A model generated the notes under the pieces. It worked only from the letters and a program-made list of their open reading frames with translations, was not told the DNA's origin and did not search any database. DNA of 64,000 nt from Phorcus lineatus. Lineage: Eukaryota > Mollusca > Gastropoda > Trochida > Trochidae. The DNA lies in the NCBI GenBank assembly GCA_921293015.1, contig OV121094.1:1788764-1852763 (forward strand), written 5' to 3'. Positions 50,401-59,400 of this stretch are shown here, one piece after another. Numbering within the stretch: the first letter of the stretch is position 1; every line of letters starts with the position of its first letter. A program made the position numbers and the translations under genes.

Positions 50401-53400
50401 CTCTGACTATGTGTTCCGCTGAAAACTGCTGAAACTGCTGCAAAGCTACATATACCATTTCTACAGACTAGCTCCCTTCACACAGTACTGTGTGATACAG
50501 AATAGAAGAGAACTTTACATTTGGTTTCAATACATTTAAAGGTATATAATTTAAAATTTTCAAGAAGTATCTGAAATAAAGCAGCTGCCAACATTACTGT
50601 ATGAAAGGGGGAAGTGTCGGTAGAGAACTCACGACTCTAAATTGCACCCTGGCTAATTTAAAACTTGCTGCTTACCAGTCAAAATTTGTGTTGAAAAGTT
50701 GCAATTCCAGGGGCGTAGGAACTTTTTTTCGTGATAGACGAGAACAATGTATGATGTAGTCACTGTTATGTGTATGTTCACCTTACACCCTACAAGTGCT
50801 GGGATATCTGTACTGATGCTAGTAATGGATAATAAATAAAGGAATTTAACTGACTTTAGTATTATGTCCTAATTGATGATAAGATGGGATAAGCAGCCAG
50901 CAAGTTTCCTTTTTTTTTTTTTTTGGTTACAAAATTTCAATTCAAGAATTATTTGTGGTAAGACTTATCAGATGTAAAATCTAAATCAACCAAAATGTTA
51001 CCCTCAGTAAAATAATTCAACTTACGGTAGTTATGTTAGAATCATGTACCAATGACATACTTATATAAATTGAAAAATGTCCCCTTGAATTTGGTTTCCA
51101 CAAAAAATATCCTTCAAGCAATGTTGGGAATGAGTGAATTGGGAAATAATCATGGAAAAATGACATAAATATGTATGAACAACATTGTCCCTTCTAATTT
51201 GGTTACCAGAGTTGCTTGTTTAACACCATATTTACACATTCTCTCCCCAGAAGATAGCAAAGTCGTATTCCTTATCTAACCACTGCCTGAATATGAGCAT
51301 TTCTTGAGCTAGAAATACAAAGTGACAAACCAGATTCCTGCACATGGAACATGAGAACTTTTCAAAATTGGGGCAAAATCTAAATCAACCAAAATGTTAC
51401 CCTCAACTTTGTTATGTTATAATCATGTACTTATAACATACTTGTATAAATAGAATAATGTCCCCTTGAATTTCGTTTCCACAAAAAATACCCTGATAGG
51501 ACTGGTCTTTTAAATACAAAGTGACAAACAAGATTCTTACACTTGGATCTTTTCAACATAATTGTGGCCATGATCAACACCCGGTGGCTTTGTGGTTCTT
51601 TGCATATGTATCCTCTCCTAACATTACTATATAACAGCACGGCTTACCCTGACACCAATCGGAGAAGTACTAACTCGATCTTCCCAACATACTCTTGGAT
51701 TATGGATTCAGTCTCTTTATTGACATCTCCAGTAGCTGAGCAAACTCCAGAAGCTAAGTGAAGAGTGTTGATGGATGTTTGATGGTATACATCAAAGTTA
51801 TTAGTATACATTACAAGGGAACGATTCCAGCTGCTACTCACTGTCAGAGCACCTGAAATAAACTAAAAGCCTCAGCAAGTCTATCAGAAGACTTGAGAGC
51901 TTGGTTTAAGGCAGTCTCATTTTCCTTTTATCAAATTAAGATGTATAAACAAAATTTCATTTCGGAGTCTCATTCTTAGACTTGATGATACTTTGTAGCA
52001 AGAGGCTGAGAAAGATATGAAAGGAACAAAATTTGTCTGGATGTTGTAAAATTAGTAAAAGTATAGCGGCTTTCTTCATGTCATTTCCCCAAAAACAAGA
52101 TGGCGGATCGGATGTCAATAGATCAGGCTCTTTAAGTATACATGTCAGTTATTACTGATTGAGCTGATGGTTCTCTCCCTAGATATTATGTTTGGTGTGT
52201 TGAAAACCAATGAGCTACTGTATGGGTGTTAATGATGTATAGAACTTTAAGACTGAGAGTTTTTTAGAATACTGCTTGCAATAGTTTTGATATATGTATT
52301 GTATGTCTACTTGAAGAAATTTGTTGGTATTTCAGATATATATAGCTACAGCTGGAGTGAGTGAGTTATTGCTTAACGCCGCTTGGGCAATATTTCAGCC
52401 ATTAGCGGCGATCTACAACTGGAACAAAGTGAAGTCACTGTTGATTGGTTAAAGTAAAGCCCGTCCAACAATGTCACTGTGTTTATAAGTGACACTTCAG
52501 GTGTAGAACTGAGAAATAAGCAATCATAAGTTGTGGTCAAATAAATACATAAAAAATCTATTTGTCTTTAGGATTTCTTTCAATAGTTGCTATCTTCAGT
52601 AGGAAATGTGTACTTTGGGAAAGGTTGTCCAAATCAAAGAATGTAGTTCATGAATAGTTTTGCATTTTTCTGAACCATGATGTAAATATATTCCCATAGA
52701 GAAGTGTTTTTGGCTTCAGAGCTGAGAATCCATCAACTGTATCAATGTGCCAAGCACATGTTTGATCTATCATTGGGAGAATGTGGGGATGCTTCTCGTT
52801 ACTGGGGTAAACACACCACAGATACACATCATACATACAGGCTGGTTATAGAGCTGGTACATAGACTCTCTCTAGGTCTTCTAGAATGTGGAGCTTCTTC
52901 TCGTTCCTGGGGTAAACACTCCACAGATACACATCATACATACAGGCTGGTTATAGAGCTGGTACATAGACTCTCTCTAGGTCTTCTAGAATGTGGAGCT
53001 TCTTCTAGTTACTGGGGTAAACACACCACAGATACACATCATACATACAGGCTGGTTTTGAACTGGTACATAGACTCTCTAGGTCTTCTAGAATGTGGAG
53101 CTTCTTCTCGTTACTGGGGTAAACACACCACAGATACACATCGATACACACAGACTGGTTATAGAGCTGGCACATAGACTCTCTCTAGGTCTTCTAGAAT
53201 GTGGAGCTTCTTCTCATAGCTGGGGTAAACACACCACAGATACACATCATACATACAGGCTGGTTATAGAGCTGGTACATAGACTCTCTCTAGGTCTTCT
53301 AGAATGTGGAGCTTCTTCTCATAACTGGGGTAAACACACCACAGATACACATCATACATACAGGCTGGTTATAGAGCTGGTACATAGACTCTCTCTAGGT

Positions 53401-56400
53401 CTTCTAGAATGTGGAGCTTCTCCTCATAACTGGGGTTAACACACCACAGATACACATCATGCATACAGGCTGGTTATAGAGCTGGTACATAGACTCTCTC
53501 TAGGTCTTCTAGAATGTGGAGCTTCTTCTCATAGCTGGGGTAAACACACCACAGATACACATCATGCACACAGGCTGGTTATAGAGCTGGTACATAGACT
53601 CTCTCTAGGTCTTCTAGAATGTGGAGGTTCTTCTCATAACTGGGGTAAACACACCACAGATACACATCGATACACACAGACTGGTTATAGAGCTGGTACA
53701 TAGACTCTCTCTAGGTCTTCTAGAATGTGGAGCTTCTTCTCATAGCTGGGGTAAACACACCACAGATACACATCAAACATACAGGCTGGTTATAGAGCTG
53801 GTACATAGACTCTCTCTAGGTCTTCTAGAATGTGGAGGTTCTTCTCATAACTGGGGTAAACACACCACAGATACACATCATGCACACAGGCTGGTTATAG
53901 AGCTGGTACATAGACTCTCTCTAGGTCTTCTAGAATGTGGGGCTTCTTCTTGTTACTTGGGTAAACACACCACAGATACACATCGATACACACAGACTGG
54001 TTATAGAGCTGGTACATAGACTCTCTCTAGGTCTTCTAGAATGCGGGGCTTCTTCTTGTTACTGGGGTAAACACACCATAGATACACATCATACACACAG
54101 GCTGGTTATAGAGCCGGTACATAGACTCTTGCTAGGTCTTCTAGAATGTGGGGCTTCTTCTAGTTACTGGGGTAAACACACCACAGATACACATCATACA
54201 TACAGGCTGGTTATAGAGCTGGTACATAGACTCTCTCTAGGTCTTCTAGAATGTGGAGCTTCTCCTCATAACTGGGGTAAACACACCACAGATACACATC
54301 ATGCATACAGGCTGGTTATAGAGCTGGTACATAGACTCTCTCTAGGTCTTCTAGAATGTGGAGCTTCTTCTCATAGCTGGGGTAAACACACCACAGATAC
54401 ACATCATGCACACAGGCTGGTTATAGAGCTGGTACATAGACTCTCTCTAGGTCTTCTAGAATGTGGAGGTTCTTCTCATAACTGGGGTAAACACACCACA
54501 GATACACATCGATACACACAGACTGGTTATAGAGCTGGTACATAGACTCTCTCTAGGTCTTCTAGAATGTGGAGCTTCTTCTCATAGCTGGGGTAAACAC
54601 ACCACAGATACACATCATACATACAGGCTGGTTATAGAGCTGGTACATAGACTCTCTCTAGGTCTTCTAGAATGTGGAGCTTCTTCTCATAACTGGGGTA
54701 AACACACCACAGATACACATCATGCACACAGGCTGGTTATAGAGCTGGTACATAGACTCTCTCTAGGTCTTCTAGAATGTGGGGCTTCTTCTTGTTACTT
54801 GGGTAAACACACCACAGATACACATCGATACACACAGACTGGTTATAGAGCTGGTACATAGACTCTCTCTAGGTCTTCTAGAATGCGGGGCTTCTTCTTG
54901 TTACTGGGGTAAACACACCATAGATACACATCATACACACAGGCTGGTTATAGAGCCGGTACATAGACTCTTGCTAGGTCTTCTAGAATGTGGGGCTTCT
55001 TCTAGTTACTGGGGTAAACACACCACAGATACACATCATACATACAGGCTGGTTATAGAGCTTGTACTCACTGGGTCCTTTAAAGCTAAATCTCATTCCA
55101 CAACTTGCAGAGTCAGCAGAATGAAGCTAAATCTCAGTCCCCATGATCATGAGTCAATTGTTTGACACAGTATCTTCCCTCATAGTCCTATCAATATGAG
55201 ATAAAATAGAAAATTTATTGATGCAATGGATTGACATTTTCAGAAAGTGTATTTATCACTTTCCACTGATGTAGAATATTCTTATCAGCCTTTGAAATAC
55301 ATAAATGTTTGATTTATTCCCCCAACGTTTCATCTGTAACTCTAGAGGTAACGAACCACTTCATGCTCCAGGAACTAGACATTTGATAAGCTCAGTGATT
55401 CCAGACCAGGTGTACGACTGACATAAGCCAGTTGAGAGGTTTTACTCTCTGCTTAGTATGGTTTGTAGTCTGATGAAGAATAGTCATTGAAATACATAAA
55501 TGTTTGATCTATCCCCCTACTGTTTGATCTTTAACTCTAGGTAATGAACCTATTCATGCTCCAAGAATCATAAGAAACAGGAAGTCAGAGGATCTGTGAT
55601 GTGTCCAGTGATTCCCAGTGTACTATTGTAATCTTCTGACTTGTAGAATTTATTCTTCTCTGAGTATGGTTTGAACTCTCATACAAACTCGCATACTGCT
55701 GCCTCATTTGATTGCACTCTGTAAGTTTCATCTGTAATTCTAGCGCTTCATCCTCTACAAACTACATCTAAAGTACTGCCAGTCTGAGACTGATTTTGAT
55801 GAGTTCAGTGAATTCAGATGAAGTGCTGCTACAGTAAAATTTACTGTTTCATCCATAATTCTTGCCATACTGAAGCATTTCATCCTCTAGGAACTCTATG
55901 TGAAGTCATGGGCAATCAGGAACTCTTTGATGAGTTCAGTGAATCCAGGTGAAGTATACAGCAATCTGCTTGCTAAGAGGTTTTCTTCTCGTCTTAGTAT
56001 GGCTCGTAAAATGTGCATACCACTGTCTCATTTTATTGCACTGTTAGTTTCATATGCCTTATGTAGGTTTCATCTGTATTTCTAGCACTATTGAATTATT
56101 TCATTTTCATGAAACTACACCTAAAGTCAATGGCAAATAGAGACTAATTGGATTCATTCATTTCAGGTGTAGTACTGCTTGCTTGCAAAATTTACTGTTT
56201 CATCTATCATCCAACGTTTCATCTTTAACACTAGAGGTAATGAAGCACTTTATACAGCTGCTTATGATATCTAAGATATATTTTTTAGAAATTAAAATCT
56301 GTCCACTTGATACCTTATGTATAAATTTCTGCTATATAAGACAACAAGTTTTGGAAGGTTTACATAAACTATTCTAAAAAAATATCACACCTCTGTACTT

Positions 56401-59400
56401 GTTCATATATGAAGGAAATTCCAACACATATAGGGTAGCCTTATAACAATTTTACTGATGAATTTGGTAGTTTTATTCATCGTTTTTTCCTTAATGTGTA
56501 TTTTTCACTCAATATTGATAAAATGCACAATCTTTTTAACTGTCCTGTACTTATTTATGTCCCACAGTTTTTCTCGTACCGTTTTTCTTTCACAAATGGA
56601 CTGCTTCAGGTTAAATATACCTGCTCAGGGACGTAATCAAATCTTCAACCCCGTTAGCTACCTGAGTTAACGAGGCAACAGGTGAGGTGGTAATTAGCTG
56701 CTATGAAAGAAAACAATTTTCTTTTCATGTGTTAACTCTTGCTATGTAAGCAAAATAACTACATATCAATGAAAGTTGCCACCATACTGAGTTCATCAAG
56801 AATATACAAACTTGAGAAATATGAACTAAACGATAATCAAAGCGAAAATTATTGGAAACTATGAATTAAGACACGGAACAACTAATTGTTATTCTAAGGA
56901 TTATGACAACAATTTTTTATGGACAAACCTCTTTAATATTCTTTATATTATTCTTCAAGTATGACAACAAGTGCCTGAACATCACCTAGACAGAAATAAG
57001 AAAATGTTGATCCATAAAAGTTTTCATCATTCTCCATTGCTCCTGTTTCGACCAGAGAGTGTTTTTATACCCATTTTAGATCGTAATTTGGTCTTAGAAC
57101 TGTCTCCTTTAATAAACAAACCCATAGACTTGCACTAGGTAACATTTATCTTTGATTTCATAAGACCACTTTATCTACCTTAAAAAATGTGCTAGTGCCC
57201 CTTTAATGTTGATAAGATCATGCCTTCTATAACTTGACTTGAACTTGTAATCATGAAGTTGAAACAAAGCTATCTCCAAGTTGTCTCCCCTGTCTATCGG
57301 TGAATCCTCGGGGCCTGAAAGTAATCTTCTAAAATAACTTTACATTCAATCTACAACACCGGCCATATTTCCAACTAGAATCATTGATTTTCAGGGGTTT
57401 CATAATTAGATTTCTGACTGATTCCTCATAAAGATGTCTTGCTGGTCTTGTGAAGTCAATCTGTTTGGTGTGAAGACTCCAGCATGTAACCTCCAGATAC
57501 TTTCCTGACTTAAGAATTCATTCCACGTTCCCTTTTATGTAAAGACAAGTTTTTCATCTTAAGTTAAGCATTAGCACTGACCTTTCATGTCTTAAAACTT
57601 TGTTATTTTCATTTACTTTGTCTTGACAAAGCTGTAAGAATCTTTTTATGTTGAATATCTTCTAACAAAAATTGCTACATTGGAAAGGTGATTGCTTTTG
57701 ACATTTAAGTATGAAAACTTCTTTAAAGATCACCTTTGAAAAATATCAAATGCATTTTGAATTATTGCAAAATTGGCAAGCCTTTCTGACATGCTTTTCA
57801 TCTTTAACCTCTGATCAAAAAGTGTTCATTTGTGATTGATAAGGAATATTAATGTTCTTAAAGAACTTTCTTAATTTTCTCAAATGGATGAAAAACAGTT
57901 GACATCAAACTTTTACCAACTTACTCCAAGACTTAGCATTTGAAGCTAACAAAGCTTAATGAAAAGTTAAATCAGGAAGTTTACCGACATGATCTACAAA
58001 TTGCTTTGACCTATATCTCTATGATTTTTTTGCAGTAACTCGGTAAAGTCAGTAAAGTTTCGTAATATATAAAAACTTTAAACATGTTCAGAGATGTTAT
58101 ATATATTACATGACCTTTAAAGTCATAAACTTTTTCTTTCCATTAACTATGTAAATGACAATCTTTGGCACAAATTACTTTATCCTATGTTCTGATGAAA
58201 TAAGCTTGGTGTTAATTTATGGCCTTCCGTGCTTGAAAGTTTCTCCTTATAATTGTCTTGGAACATTTTTTAAAAAAATATGGTGTAAGCAGATTTCATA
58301 AATGAAATGTAATAGAAGTGATAGAAGGGTTCGATTCAGGATCTCCAGGTTCATGAAGTGAAAAGATGAAGTATCATAACGTATCATAATCATATCATGT
58401 AAGATTGAATAGCTTGGTGAGAGATTTCTAGCTCTTGAACAAATTATCAAAGGATCAACTAATTATGAAATTATGATTACAATCTTTTTATTACTAGCAT
58501 CCAGATTATCATCATTATTTTCTGAACTCTCACAGAATGAAGGTTACCCATTACTATTCAAAAGAAGGAAACTTTTCAAATATTCCTGAGCCACAGCTGG
58601 GTAATAATTCCTTCAGGATAAAGATTGCCAGAGGACATGGTGTTGATCTATCACAAAGGGCCAGTCACACTTGATATAAGAACATTTAACCCTTAATAAG
58701 ATGTGGTTTTGACCCTTTTTACTGTACACCCAGTAACATCAGTATAAGTAATACATATGAACTGACAGATGCGTTATTCTCTTTTATAAATAGATATTTT
58801 CAGAGCCAAATCTGAGGAAAACATTTTCAGCATACAAATTTATTCAGGGCATGTTGGTAATCAGGCACAATTGCCCTGACACTGTTTTTGTGACTCTCGC
58901 AGATTTATGCTAAAGAGCCTATTCCTGTACACGCAGTAATTTCAGTGTAAGTATGATGGGCCAATCAATTTTACAAACACATTCTTATGTTGCTCTGTTA
59001 AAAGTAACAAGCTGTCACCGAAATTAGATTTCTACTCTTGAAGGCTCTCAGAAAATATTTGCAAATAACATATTTACTAACTAAACGTTAAATGATATGA
59101 TACTTTTTTTATGGTGCCATATATACGGTCTTTAGTGGACAGTTTCGAAATACATTATATTGCATATCTCTTATCAAGTTGGCATATTTTATTTACATGG
59201 TAAATATTTCATCAAAATTGATGAAAACTATGTATAGTGAATCATGCAAATTGTCTGGGACATGAAGACCAAAATGACATGAGTTTTCCATGTGTGCATT
59301 TGATGTAAAACATGTGATATCATATGATCATATCATTGAGTGAGTTTTTCTTTCAGAATCAAATGAATAATATGTGAAAATGTTCGCTGAAATAAATTGT

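Noticed and set aside
52704-55165. Long plus-strand frames with a 35-residue repeat ([20 protein letters not shown] type)
   Set aside because: The 105-bp unit is a multiple of 3, so frames open by chance. They switch frame at each one-base-longer unit and have no start context or known domain.
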